64,000 nucleotides of DNA from Sipunculus nudus (GCA_026874595.1 CM049307.1:45813678-45877677), one strand, 5' to 3'. Shown: positions 37,906 through 50,328, counted from the stretch's first letter. Translations and numbers: made by a program. Notes: a model not told the origin generated them from the sequence alone.

Positions 37906-38454
37906 TAAGCCCTCATTTGGACAAGAATGTCTGGGTCAGTTTTATATCGAGCGTCGATGCAGCTTAAATTGTTCATATGTATGCGTTTGCGCCGAATGCT
38001 TGAGGGTAAATTTCAGCAGTTTTAATTGCGTTGGTTCAACATTTCATTGCGTTGGTTCAACTAGCCCATTTTTATTTGTTTATGGAAAACTGTATTGAGT
38101 TTGTTTTAGGGTAAGGGTGATATAAACCCTTGTGTAGCAAACATGAATTAAACTGAAACACTTGTTTGTATTTTACCTTCCCAGAAAATCTTATTTGTTA
38201 GGGCTAGGGTTGGGGTTATTTAATTTCGGGTATACCGAACAGGGTAAACAACATGTCGGTTCGTGTTATGTCTCAAGGGAGAAGCTTACAACTTAAGGTC
38301 TCAGCCATGCCACTTCATTATGACTGGTGAGGGTCAGGGGGGGGGGGAGGGGGGTTAAGGATACATTTTACGAGAAATTTGCTAATTCTTCCCCTTCACA
38401 TCTTTCTTTCTACAATAAAACTTAAATTATGTAATCATAGGCGGCGAAACCGGA

Positions 38455-38503
38455 GGGGGGGGGGGGGGGTGCCGCGGGGACTGAGCCCCCCCCCCCCCCC
38501 CCC
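38455..38503. repeat. G15 ... C18 complementary homopolymer pair
   Basis: G15 (38455-38469), a 16-base GC-rich spacer, then C18 (38486-38503). The two runs can pair in a hairpin, and the G run could form a quadruplex. Another G-rich run lies at about 38338-38354. Confidence 0.85.
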
Positions 38504-38555
38504 AACATAATGATGGGTATAAAAACATCAACTCTATTATTGTTGGGTATTTGCA

Positions 38556-38560
<5 letters not shown>

Positions 38561-38590
<30 letters not shown>
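38561..38590. repeat. (AT)15 microsatellite
   Basis: An uninterrupted AT tract of 30 bases. Confidence 0.9.
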
Positions 38591-38596
<6 letters not shown>

Positions 38597-38998
38597 AAAT
38601 CCAAGAATATGCAGTTAGCCAAGAAATAAGCAAAATCCGATAGAATTTTTAAATGACAAATATTTTGCAAACATTCGGTGATGGTAGCTCCTGCCCTTTT
38701 TGAGATAGCTATGACGCACGACGGACGACGCCACACCATTGCATAAGCTCACAGATTCGCTAAAAAATGCAAACCCAGGTTTTTTCAAACAGTTGAAATA
38801 TGTTGTTCCAATAGTTCTTATCTGGGCATTCTGCGTCTTGACGATGTGTCTAGACGCTGTGTCTAGACGTCTAGACACCTTGTCTTGACACCAGACAGAG
38901 CCAGGTCAGTTGCCATGGTGTTACGAAACGTAATATAAACAGATCACGTATGCGTGATGAACACAAATTCTGTAACGGAGATAAAAAAAATCAGATTC

Positions 38999-41302
38999 TG
39001 TAACACTAGGCAGCGGAAAATGTCCAGGGGAATGAATAAAAGAGGCAGTGGTTTTTGTTAACAAATAACTATAATTTATTCTTAAAACAACCCTAACAAT
39101 ACAATACACTAAATCAATACAATTATACAGTAAAACAGCGGTATAGCAACAAGTCAATACAATCACACAGACAGATAATGGTACAGTACCTGGATACCAA
39201 TACCGTCACCACGATAAGTTCTTTAAATGTAAACTCTCGGAGAATGACAGTCCAGTGGAAAGTTCTTGTAACATCCAGAAAGTAAACTGAAGTCCAAATG
39301 CATAAAATTCAGGAGAAAGTCTTTGAAATTGTATAATTGCCGCATTCGTCGGATAAGGTCTTAGAATCTGACACACGCTTCTACGTCCGCTGGAATCTGC
39401 TGTGCTGTCTGCCCTTTGGTTCTAAAAAAACAGCCCCTTTATATACCTTCACACCCCAAGCCGGATATTTTCCACTTCTCGAACAGTCTATAAGCAGGGT
39501 TGGCAAGTTTTAGGCATGAAGGTTTTAACCATAGGTTATAACCTGGTTAAAACTGCCCTGCTTAAAACAGGTTTTAGGCAGGTTTTAGGCACCAAAAGTG
39601 CCCAAAACCTATATTTGTTTAAATTTTTTACTTAAAGATCTATAAAACTACTAAACTGGCTGGGGTGATGCAGTCACAAGGCTTTGCTGGGTTTCTGGAA
39701 GGTTTCAGGTATAAGTAATGCATGATTTCCTGTTGGCTGGCACCATGCAGTCTTCAAAAGAGCCTGTATAGGTTCCTGGAGCATGAGACCATGTTTATGT
39801 GGCACATGGTTTCATTGGCCAAGATATCAGGACCATTTGGGTTTCCTGATGAGTGCCCTGCTACCTGGAATGATGTAATAGAGCCTCCAGTAGGCCTCTT
39901 GTAAGGCAGGGTATCACTATCAGTGGGGAGGCCATGCCTGATTAGGCAAGTTACTTACTATTTATCAGGGTAATAGGGTCATAAGACCCAATGGTCGTAA
40001 GTTCTACTGCTGTGTCCTAGTAGATGTTCATGTGAACTTTCATACATGACAAGGAAAATGCATTCAAATCCCTTGCCCTGAAAACTGTTCTTGAGTCAAA
40101 CTTTTTACTGAGTGATGCAGTCAGGGCCCCTGACCGTGACATGTAGGTTTCTCAGGCCTTCAGGTTTAACACAGCCCAAAAGTAATTATGAATATTCTGT
40201 GGTTTGCAACACATTCATTGCAATATATTTTCGCATTTTTTAGTTTTATACTAATTATAGTGTTTCATGAGGGTTCCATTTTCACAATCTCATCATACAA
40301 TTAACGGAGTATATCCATCATTATATAGATGATAAGTATGTGCACAAAATCTTAAAATTTGACTAAGGATGACCTGGCTAAGGGAATAAACAAATAGTGG
40401 AAATTCTTGTTCATTATCAGATAATGTAAAAGATATTATCATATTTTTAGTTTATGGCTAGCATAAAAGATATGTTAAAATTTATAAAATCAATGCATTG
40501 CTTTTTGCCATTTGAAGCTACAGGCATACAAAACATACATGATATGTTGGTGAGACAACAGTATGAAGGACTATTCATCAGTGTAAATGGAACAACTTTT
40601 TAAATTCGGGAAAACTTCTTTTGTATTTATCACAAAATTTAATCCCTTGTGATCAAAAAGCCAATCAAAGTATCTGGTTATAAGCTTAAAGTAGGAGCAC
40701 TCTTTTATAAATTGGCAGTAATGGAGGTGGGAGACCTCAGAACAAGACTTGGGGATACAAGCTAAAACTGTCAGAGAACTGTGTTTATAAGAAAATCCTG
40801 AAGTAGTGTTGTATTCATTTGTTGCTTTTTTTTATCATGGTATGTTTAGTTTGAATAAAGTGTTCCTCAATTTTTAATTTGTTGAGCATATTTCTTTAAT
40901 GCATTTAGTTGTTTAACAATAAAACATAGTCAAATACGAGTCAGATTAATAGGTGAGGGTAAATAAGGTTTAAGGCAGTTAAAGGCAGTTTTAGGCAGGT
41001 TATAACCTATTTTTGGCAGTTAAAGGCAGGTTTTAGGCTCTGCCCTGCCGAAAACAGGTTTTGGGCAGCCTAAAACCCAACCCTGTCTATAAGGATCCTA
41101 CTCAACAGTAAACACGCCTTTCAGGAACTTTCCAGAAAAACAGCGCTGCGTGTCACTACTCACCAGGCTCATCACGACCCACGACCAGGCGTGAAAGCTC
41201 AAGGCTCACATGACAACGAGAGTTCAACCAGCAAAGATCAAACATAGAACGTAACAAAGGGCCCGGCGTGGGCGCCACAACACGAGTTACGCCCGTGTCA
41301 CA
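38999..41302 (-). mobile_element. LTR-like repeat, copy 2, split by a hAT element
   Basis: Read on the minus strand it starts TGTGACACGGGCGTAAC (41302) and ends GTGTTACA (38999). It carries TATATAAAG (39437-39445) and a later AATAAA (39075-39080), the expected order for an LTR. Removing the hAT insertion and one duplicated 8-mer leaves about 705 bases. Start and end show short TGTRAC/GTYACA inversion. No flanking 4-6 base duplication was found, so the outer limits, or whether this is a solo LTR, remain open. No coding region adjoins it. Confidence 0.6.
39495..41085. mobile_element. Non-autonomous hAT-type element, 1591 bp
   Basis: The termini CAGGGTTGGCAAGTTTTAGGC and GCAGCCTAAAACCCAACCCTG are inverted repeats of the CAGGG type typical of hAT. 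The 8-mer TCTATAAG flanks both sides exactly (39487-39494, 41086-41093), the duplication length of this superfamily. Both ends carry many GGTTTTAGGC/GCAGGTTTTAGG words, like subterminal transposase-binding repeats. I see no transposase frame, so movement would need one supplied elsewhere. The host sequence is LTR-like copy 2, which joins cleanly when the element is removed. Confidence 0.85.
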
Positions 41303-41619
41303 CAATAAAAAGAGCACCTGTAACAATGGTGATGTCTGGACCCCACCTGGTTGTACTGAGTGACCTCTTGACTTGGCTGCTTAAACTGGGCATGTTGTCA
41401 GATCTGTTTTCAAACACAGAAAGCCCTTTTCAATAGGCTACACTGCTTTTTCAAAGCTGCATTTACCCAATCTATTCTTATAAAACTGACAGAATCCTAC
41501 CATAGAATAATTCTTAAAAAGTTTAAACCAATCAGCTTAACAGTTTCATCATAAAACAGTGTATAAGCTAGAAGAGTCTAAAATTACATTTTCGCTTGTA
41601 AAAAAAACAGATCAATGTA

Positions 41620-41631
41620 GGTGGCGCCACC
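41620..41631. repeat. GGTGGCGCCACC palindrome
   Basis: A 12-base perfect palindrome, also found three times at 50549-50845. Confidence 0.8.
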
Positions 41632-43143
41632 AATACCTCAATTTCAGATGACTTGTATGACAAACATTGGCATAAAATTTGGTGATGATAACCCCAACTG
41701 TTTCTGAGATTTTAATTTTAGTGTGCTTTTTTGGACAGATGACCAAGTTCAACCTCCTGTAACCCGGCCGAAAATCACCAAACTGGAACCATTCGAACAA
41801 AATTTAGAGAGATTGTTCCAGGGAACATTTCTGTGAAATATTGGACAATTTGGATTGACAATTTCGGGGAAGATTTTAAAAGGTTTTTAAGCTTTTTTTC
41901 TATAAAATCTAAATTAATGCAGACACCCAATAATAAGCTCTAGGGCACCAAGTTTCACATGTGACCAAGGAGTTTACAGTCGTGTGCTAATTTCAATTAA
42001 GACCTGATAAGCCCATTAATTCTATTGTGCGTGCATTGTGCCGCGGTGTCACGCGCAGCGGTAGCGACAGCTTGTCACCCCAAACGTCGATTTTAGATGA
42101 ACTGGAGACGATGGGGTGACAGTACAAGCTATTGGGTTCGAATCAATTCTAGTATGTGCAGATGTGCACGCCATTTCTGACACTACTTTTTCATTTTCAT
42201 CTACTTCTCGAACTGCCATTTTCCTGAGTTAAGACAAAAAGTAACGTTATTATGTTGGGGAAAATAATAATTATTACATCCACGGTTTACTTACGTGTAT
42301 TCGTGCAGCAGTTTTTAATACCGAGGCTGGTTTTACTCGAAAAACTCGTCTCAACGTCTGTCAGCGGGAGAATCATAACTTCCGGTAGGGGATTTCCAAA
42401 CGGCTATGTGTAAAACTCGGAAGTCCGAAGTCGGGAGCAAGGATTTTTTAAATAAAGCAATGTTCGAAGCATAATTAAAATGATACTACATCAATAGAAA
42501 GTACCATTTTATTTTTATTGATAGAATAAGGTCTTTTCTATCATTATGTAAAAAATCAAAGTTATCCATCTGAAGTTATAGACTATTTCTTGCTCGGTAA
42601 TGCCCGGTTATGGTCCAAATAACATGTGTAAAACTAGCCAGTAATGGCTAATGCACTGGTCATCATGTCGTCAGCAAACGTGTCAAGCATTTTCGGTTTC
42701 TTCAATATCACATATTTATCATAAACTCTGTTTTGTAACATTAATTATGCTGTTTTTTATAATATATTATATTGATATTTTATTTCATGTTGTAAAACAA
42801 GATTATATAATTACTCATCAATATTTTCGCTATTACCGTATTTTTTGTTTGTGGAAACATGAAAAAAAAAATAAAGATTTGTTAATATTTTAAAAATTAC
42901 CCTGATAATATCATAGAGAGTTAAACAGATAATTTGACAGAACCACAAAACGTCCAGTAAATGTTTTAACAAGGGTGTTTCGAACAAAATATTTTATTTA
43001 TCATGTATCAATTGAAAAACCTTTTCCTCTTCCATTGACCAAAAAATTTAATCATGATTATGAATCTCTTAAACTCTTATCTATTATGTAATACTTTTTA
43101 TGCCAAATTATATTTTACATTTAATGGTCAGGTTGCACACATT

Positions 43144-43159
43144 TATATATATATGTATG

Positions 43160-43214
<55 letters not shown>
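43144..43214. repeat. (TA)n/(TG)n microsatellite in copy A
   Basis: A TA tract with ATGTATGTATG interruptions, at the point where copies A and B diverge in length. Confidence 0.9.
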
Positions 43215-43217
<3 letters not shown>

Positions 43218-45507
43218 TCACATTGCAATGTGATATTTTCCCCTATATATATACCTGCTGTAAATGGAACCTGTTTCAATTCATGTTTTGAAATTTTGCC
43301 AAAATAGCATAATATACATGATGCTTTACAAAAATTTGTTTGCTACTGATTTCATCAGACGTATCCTGCAAAAAAATAACCACAAGCATTAACAATACCT
43401 TGACAGAAAAAAATACACAATGCATGTGTAAATAGATATGATCCCGATTGTAACATTTTACCATCATATAAAAAACAATAGTTTCTGTTTTTGCAGAACG
43501 ATTCAATATATAATCGATATTTTTTATGCAGTTAGGCACAATATTCATCAAATTAATGTTCTGAAAATTTGCAAAACCACAGGACACAAACATTTATATA
43601 CTTTATATATATATATATATTTGTAAAATACGTCAACTAAAAAATCAATAAAACATCAAACAAAACATTTTGCATAGCCAAAAAAAGTTCATTAAATGTT
43701 TAAAAATAAATTGTTACAGAGCAAATGTTATAGATATAAAAAAATCTGTTTATTTGTAGAACCTGATACCAGCAACTATTAAGTCCGGAGAGAAGGGGGT
43801 CCGAAAGCGCACGGTACTTCTGTATCGAGAATTCCGATTATAGTCCGGTTAATTTTGTTTCTGAGCATAAAAATATGAATCAAATAAAAATAGTGAGTAT
43901 ACACGGAATATTCAGATGCATATATTTTTATATAAAGATAAAAAATTTCTATACAGCAGAAGTAGAATGGGAATAATTAATATTTGTAATTGAAATATTT
44001 GTCTTAGCGGTAAATATCTAACTTGATTTATCAATCCGGTTTGGTTCCATTATTGCATGGTGTCATCATTTTTATGTGGAATTTAAAGGAATGAATCATA
44101 AAGATGAGCAACAGGTTCAATAAAAATGCCTATATCCCGTAGCATCTTTAAAACACCAGGTCACCTCTAGACAGACTTTTACTTGAAGCCCCAGATGTCT
44201 TACGTGTCGATAAAGATTCTATATGGTTATTTATTAAAGATTTTACATTCAAAATTGTAATTTCTGATCGAGATCCTTGTAATCGTATACAGTTATCCGA
44301 AGTTGAAGGGAGCACATTCTGTTTACATGCCCTTATCATGCACATATTATAACGTATGAGAGTGAAATCAGTTGCAAATATACTTTAAAATATTATTAAA
44401 TATCCATTTATTTGGAGTTGAAATGTGATGTTGAAACATCAGGAGTGAATTTTAATATATAAATATCAAGATTGAAAAAGTTTGAAAGAAAGGGTTAAAA
44501 CTTGAAAAAGAATTGATTTTAGTTTTAAAAAAAATTATTTGCTTAAATATACAAATCGATAAGATTTTATAATCACACATGTATTAGTATGTTATATATT
44601 ACCTGGACTGTTGTATGTCTTTTCTAAGATATATTTTAACTTTTTTTTTAAATATCGTAGAACTCTGACATATTGAAGGACATTTCGTTTTGTATTTGAT
44701 ACATGTATGTTTTTTCTAGCGATGACCTACTGGGATATATTGAATTTTTATATTTGTTCAACGTATGGAAAATATATTACTGTTTTTATTTTGAATGACA
44801 TCGTAATTTATAACTGTATTTTTAATGCCGTATTAGGGTTTATTATACCATATTTATTATTCAGTGGTGCATCCATAGAGGGCGCAAGCATAACACCGAG
44901 GAATCCCCATTCCCCCCCCCCCCCCCCCCCCATCGCAGTACCGTGTGAGTCATACACGGTCTCCCCACAGAGCTCAGCTCGGGTTGGGATCGACCGTGAA
45001 AAATCTCACGGCTCCTCGGCTGATACTCAGACTCGCGCACTGTGCTGTCCGAGTCTGCATGTGCGCTCTCAGATCACAAAATTCGGTAAAATGCTAAGAT
45101 TGTCATAAGACTTTAACATATCAATTATTTTACAACGATAACTACATTTAAATACTAGTAGTGACATTTTGCAAGTTATAAATGTATAGACGCGCATTTC
45201 ATCATTGACATTAACATTTGAATATTTGGACTTTCCAATTTATACCGTAATGTTATAGAAATATAAATATTAAAGCCCAACAACCTGAAGTTTGAATACA
45301 TTGTTCCAATACATGTAGGAGTATAGTTGCGGAACAGAAAATCTTCATAATCTTTCGTTTAAGGTGCCTCAAAATGTCCTCTTTACATTGCATATTTTAA
45401 AAATTTATCCCTTCCCATACCATCCCCATGTTAATATAAATAATTTTCACAAAACATAGCTCTAGATAGGGTGAAATATATTAAGTGAAAATACCATCAC
45501 ATATATG

Positions 45508-45510
<3 letters not shown>

Positions 45511-45578
<68 letters not shown>

Positions 45579-45588
45579 TATATATATT
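45511..45588. repeat. (TA)n microsatellite in copy A
   Basis: About 78 bases of TA with one AA interruption. The collinear tract in copy B is at 49596-49670. Confidence 0.9.
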
Positions 45589-46285
45589 TATATTAAATTT
45601 ACAAATAAAAAAATTAAGAACTTATAGTTTTTCCGATTATGTATCATGTTTTGTGTTATTCACGCATTTAAAGCAGAATCATGCATAAGCAATTTTAATA
45701 TATGCATGCAACTATAATTATAATGAAACTGCATTTGGGCTGTGGCTCTTAACTGACCACAAGTTAACCAGTGCGTCTCTGTGACTTCCGAGTTATACAC
45801 ATTGGATAACATCCCAGCACTTCTGACTGACTTCCGAGATTGCTTCCGAGCACAAAATCGTCCATAACGTTCAGATTGAAGAATGGATAACTATCATTCT
45901 TTACAGAATGATAATAAAGATCTTATTCTATCGGGGAAAAAACAAAACGGTATTGAAGCGTTAGCATTTTGTATAATCTTTAAACTGCATTATTTATAAA
46001 ACGATTCCTTGGTTTCCGGCGTCCGGCTTCCGACTTCCAAGTTTTCATATACGACCGCGCCATGACACCTTCACTTTTGAATGCGAAGTACCGCTTCACG
46101 TGAATCGGTGCCACAGTGATGAAAGAAGGTAATAAATGTAATTATTTTTGTGTAACAACATTTTTTCTTCGATATTAAGCACATATAATACGACTATATA
46201 AGCCTGTGATGCCAAATAATACCAGACAGTAAATATTTTGATCCGACCCTTAGAATGGGCGTTCTGTTGTGACTGCCATCATGAC

Positions 46286-46375
46286 TCCAGGCCCTATCAG
46301 TTTATTTCAGAAGGCCTGAATGTCATGTTGTCCAGGCCCTATCAGTTTATTTCAGAAGGCCTGAATGTCATGTTG
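46286..46375. repeat. 45-bp perfect tandem duplication in copy A
   Basis: TCCAGGCCCTATCAGTTTAT and the rest of a 45-base unit occur twice back to back (46286-46330, 46331-46375). Copy B has one unit, so the duplication arose in copy A. Confidence 0.9.
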
Positions 46376-46393
46376 TCATGGCTAGCGCAGCGG

Positions 46394-47476
46394 CGGCATG
46401 GCCTTTGATAAAGCGAGTCTGCTTGATGTTTCTTCCGCGGTCCGCTGTTGCTCACTGAAGCGGAGAGCGATATATCCAGTAACTGAGCAGTAAATCACTG
46501 GAACAACATTGTCCGGAATTTTGAATGCCAAGCTAAGCCAAGCCAAAGAAAGTAAACGCTCTTCGAGCAGCTACAGGTTGCTGCGGTCAAGACCTCAGCC
46601 ATGTGTGCTCCTTAAGGATTAGCACGTTCTCTGAGCCAACAGTCGCAATGCCACACCAAGCCGAGCAGAGAGCCGCAAAGGCCGCCACCGTCCATCTCGA
46701 GTCGGTGATCTTTCAGGAAAGCTACAGCATCCACAGCCGCAAAGCCAGAAGCAACCTACATTCCCTCTACCGATCCCAGCAGCGGAGACCCAGCCATGTC
46801 ATTCGAGAGCCGAACTCGATCTTGTGAACGATGAGCAAATGGTTTGTTTTGTCAAGAATTATGCGCATATATCTAGAGAGGTCTCGTGTTGAGGAATCAC
46901 TGGATCGATTTTGGGATAGATGCATCAACTTCTACCGAAATTCATGACGGACGATCGGTAAGTGTAAACCTTACTTTCCTTGAAAAACTTCGGAATTATA
47001 AAATTTTGGGTAACTTTTCACACTTTTGACATATATTAATAATTAGCCTTGTATTATAGTATTCCGTCGATAATTATATTTTGACGCGGATGAACGGATT
47101 ACTTTCATTTTAATGGATGAAAGTGAGCCATCGCCCGCTGTCACTTACGGCGTTGTTCTCGTATTATCGCCCATGTCTACCGCAACCCAGCTTTAGCTGA
47201 AGCGTCATTAGCAACAACAGCTACACACACGTTTCACACACATATGAACAGCTACACACACGTTTCACACACATATGACAATATGGTGTACAATCTTACG
47301 ATTGTTCTAATATTTACATTAAATACATCAAGTACTACCGGTGAAAACTCGGATATTAGACACGATGGGGGTCTCCGGGAACTAATGAGCTGTTCATTAG
47401 TCACCCCGAAGGTGGGTCTCTCGCGCTGTATCAATTAGCGCCGGGCTTATCAGCGGCATCTCTTTGTGCCCTAGAG
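46394..47476. other. GC-richer island between the two TAGC elements
   Basis: The first ~570 bases are clearly richer in G+C and CG than their surroundings. A 74-codon open frame lies at 46603-46827 (plus strand), and a consensus donor (GATCG|gtaagt) follows at 46957/46958, just after ATGACGGACGATCG. This could be a promoter with a first exon of an undetected plus-strand gene, or an older repeat. I found no matching acceptor or recognisable peptide. A 31-base tandem duplication of AGCTACACACACGTTTCACA type lies at 47219-47279. Confidence 0.3.
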
Positions 47477-49501
47477 TAGCGACAGCTTGTCACCCCAAAC
47501 GTCGATTTTAGATGAGCTGAAGACGATGGGGTGACAGTACAAGCTATTGGGTTCGCATCAATTCTAGTATGTGCAGATGTGCACGCCATTTCTGACACTA
47601 CTTTTTCATTTTCATCTACTTCTCGAACTGTCATTTTCCTGAGTTAAGACAAAAAGTGTCGTTATTCTGTTGGGGAAAATAATAATTATTACATACACGG
47701 TTGACTTACGTGTAAACGTGCAGCAGTTTTTAATTCCGAGGCTGGTTTTACTCGAAAAACTCGACTCCACGTCTGTCAGCGGGAGAACCATAACTTCCGG
47801 TAGGGGATTTCCAAACGGCTATGTGTAAAACTCGGAAGTCCGAAGTCGGAAGCAAGGACTTTTTGACTTTTTAAAGCAATGATCGAAGCATAATTAAAAT
47901 GCTACTACATCAATGGAAAGTACCTTTTTATTTTTATTGATAGAATAAGGTCTTTTCTACCATCATGTAAAATAATCAAAGTTATCCATCCGAAGTTAAT
48001 GACTATTTTTTGCTCGGAAATGTCCGGTTATGGTCCAAATGTGTTAAACTCAGAAGCCAGTAATGGCAAATGCACTGGTCATCATATCGTCAGTAAACGT
48101 GTCAAACATTTTCAGTTTCTTCAGTATCATATATTTTTCATAAACTCAATCTGTTTTGTAACATTCATGATGCTGTTATATAATAATATATTATATTGAT
48201 ATGTTATTTCATTTTGTAAAACAAGATTATTTTAACTCATCAATATTTTACGCTGTTACCGCATTTTATGTTGGTGGAAACATGAGAAAAAATAAAGGTT
48301 TTGATAATATTTTATTCATGTGCCCCTATGAAAATCACCCTGATAATATCATAGAGACTCAAACAGAAAATTTGACAGAACCAAAAAACCGTCCAGTTAA
48401 TGTTTTTACAAGTTGTTTCGAACAAAATATTTTATTTAAATATATAAATTGAAAAAACATTTCCTCTTCCATTAACCAAAAAAAAATCATCAGGATTAAG
48501 AATCTCTTAGACTCTTATCTATTATGTAATACTTTTTATGCCAAATTATATTTTAAATTTCATGGTCCGGTTGCACACATTGATTTATATATATATTATG
48601 TAAACAAAATTGTAATTTCTTATCGAGACCCTTTTAATCGTATAGTAATATGAAGTTGAAGGGAGCACATTCTGGTTATATGCCCTTATCATGCAATCAG
48701 TTGCAAACATACTTTAATATATTAATAAATATCCATATATTTGAAGTTGAAATGTGATGTTGAAACATCAGGAGTGAAATTATTATAATATAAATATCGA
48801 GATTTATAAAGCTTGAAAGAAAGAGTCAAAAACTTGAAAAAGAATTAATTTTAGTTTTCAAAAAAATATTTGCTTAAATTCGTAAATCGATCAGATTTTA
48901 TAATAATACATGTATTAGTATGTTATATATTATCTGGACTGTTGTATCCCTTTTCTAAGATATAAATTTAACTTTTTTTTAAATATCGTTGAACTCTAAC
49001 ATATTGAAAGACATTTCGTTTTGTATATGATACATGTATGATTGTTCCAGCGATGACCTTCTGGGATATATTGAATGTTCATATTTGCTCAACGTATGGA
49101 AAATATATTACTACTTTTTATTTTGAATGACATCGTGATTTATAACTGTGTTTTTAATGTCGTATAAGGGTTTATTTTACCATATTTATTATTCAGTGGT
49201 GCATCCATAGAGGGCGCAAGCCCGTTCAGACGTAATATCTCTTAATTTTCATTTCTTTTCCAGATTACTTTTTTATTCCCTAGCAATTTCATTATTGTAT
49301 TTATTACTTTCCAATTCATAAATTGGTGATTTACTCCACTGAGAGAGCATCCAAATATATACTAGTATAATGAGAGAGGAAGTATTTCCGTTATCACACT
49401 TTTCTCGATAATAACACCGACGATATATATATATATATATATAGAAGGTAGTGTTACCCTCCGATGTAAAGTGCTCTATGGCCTACAGACTACAGAGCGG
49501 T

Positions 49502-49597
49502 ATAACTCTGGATAAAAACAACACTTAATTCACCTGATGATCGGGTCGCACCCCGTGAAACAGACTGTTGTGAATTAAGTGTTGTTTTTCTCCAGAG

Positions 49598-49602
<5 letters not shown>
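49502..49602. repeat. Hairpin inside TAGC element copy B
   Basis: Arms of 32-33 bases (ATAACTCTGGATAAAAACAA ... and its complement ending TCCAGAGTTAT) flank a 36-base loop containing GATCGGGTCGCACCCCGTG. TA repeats bound the region on both sides. It looks like a small nested foldback insertion. Confidence 0.75.
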
Positions 49603-49668
<66 letters not shown>

Positions 49669-49676
49669 TATATATT
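49603..49676. repeat. (TA)n microsatellite in copy B
   Basis: About 70 bases of TA following the hairpin arm. Confidence 0.9.
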
Positions 49677-50328
49677 AAATTTACAAATAAAAAAATTAAG
49701 AACAAAGTTTTCCGATTATGTATCATGTATTGTATTATACACTCATTAAAAGCAGAATCATGCAGTGCGTCTCTGTGACTTCTGAGTTACACACATTGGA
49801 TAACATCCAAGCACTTCTTACTGACTTCCGAGATGGCTTCCGAGCACAAAATCTTCCATAACGTTCAGATTAAACAACGGATAACTATTATTCTTCACAT
49901 AATGATAAAAAAGATCTTATTCTATCGGGGAAAAACCAAAACGGTATTGAAGCGTTAGCATTTTGTATATGCCTTAAACTGCTTTCGTTTGTTTCCGGCT
50001 TCCGGCTTCCGACTTCCAAGTTTACATACACGACCGCGCCATGACACATTTAGTTTTGAATGAGAAGTACCGCTTCACGTGAATCGGTGCCACAGTGATG
50101 AAAGGAGGTAACAATTGTAATTATTTTTGTGTAACAACATTTTTTCTTCGATATTTAGCACATATAATACGACTATATAAGCCTGTGATGCCAAATAATA
50201 CCAGACAGGAAATATTTTGATCCGACCCATAGAATGGGCGTTCTGTTGTGACTGCAATCATGACTCCAGGCCCTATCAGTTTTTTTTCCGAAGGCCTGAG
50301 TGTCATGTTGTCATGGCTAGCCCTAGAG

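Larger units (their letters stand above)
42062..46384. mobile_element. TAGC element copy A, 4323 bp, 9-bp target duplication
   Basis: It runs from TAGCGACAGCTTGTCACCCC to TGTTGTCATGGCTA and is flanked on both sides by GCGCAGCGG (42053-42061, 46385-46393). It is related to 47477-50319 over long collinear blocks. The left end folds on itself (AGCTTGTCACCCC with GGGGTGACAGTACAAGCT) and the right end carries AGGCC/GGCCT. Subterminal segments around 42405-42445 and 46012-46055 are inverted relatives (AAAACTCGGAAGTCCGAAGT against ACTTCCAAGTTTT-type words). No transposase frame is visible. Termini apart from TAGC/GCTA are not well matched, so the superfamily is open. Eight-base duplication (element ending in G) is an alternative reading. 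Confidence 0.8.
47477..50319. mobile_element. TAGC element copy B, 2843 bp, 9-bp target duplication
   Basis: It has the same termini as copy A (TAGCGACAGCTTGTC ... TGTCATGGCTA) but a different exact flanking 9-mer, GCCCTAGAG (47468-47476, 50320-50328), so it is an independent insertion. The left ~1.1 kb, a middle block (48600-49225) and the right ~640 bases align with copy A, with about four mismatches in the first 180 bases. It lacks about 1.06 kb present in A (roughly 43190-44250) and has different DNA, including a hairpin, where A has 44890-45510. Non-coding. Confidence 0.8.

Noticed and set aside
46603-46827. 74-codon plus-strand frame as a gene
   Set aside because: GC-rich region gives open frames easily; no domain recognised and no partner exon found. 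Kept only as a low-confidence note on the island.
42062-50319. Tandem segmental duplication
   Set aside because: Each copy is bounded by its own different exact 9-mer duplication and similarity stops at the same ends, which indicates separate transposition events.
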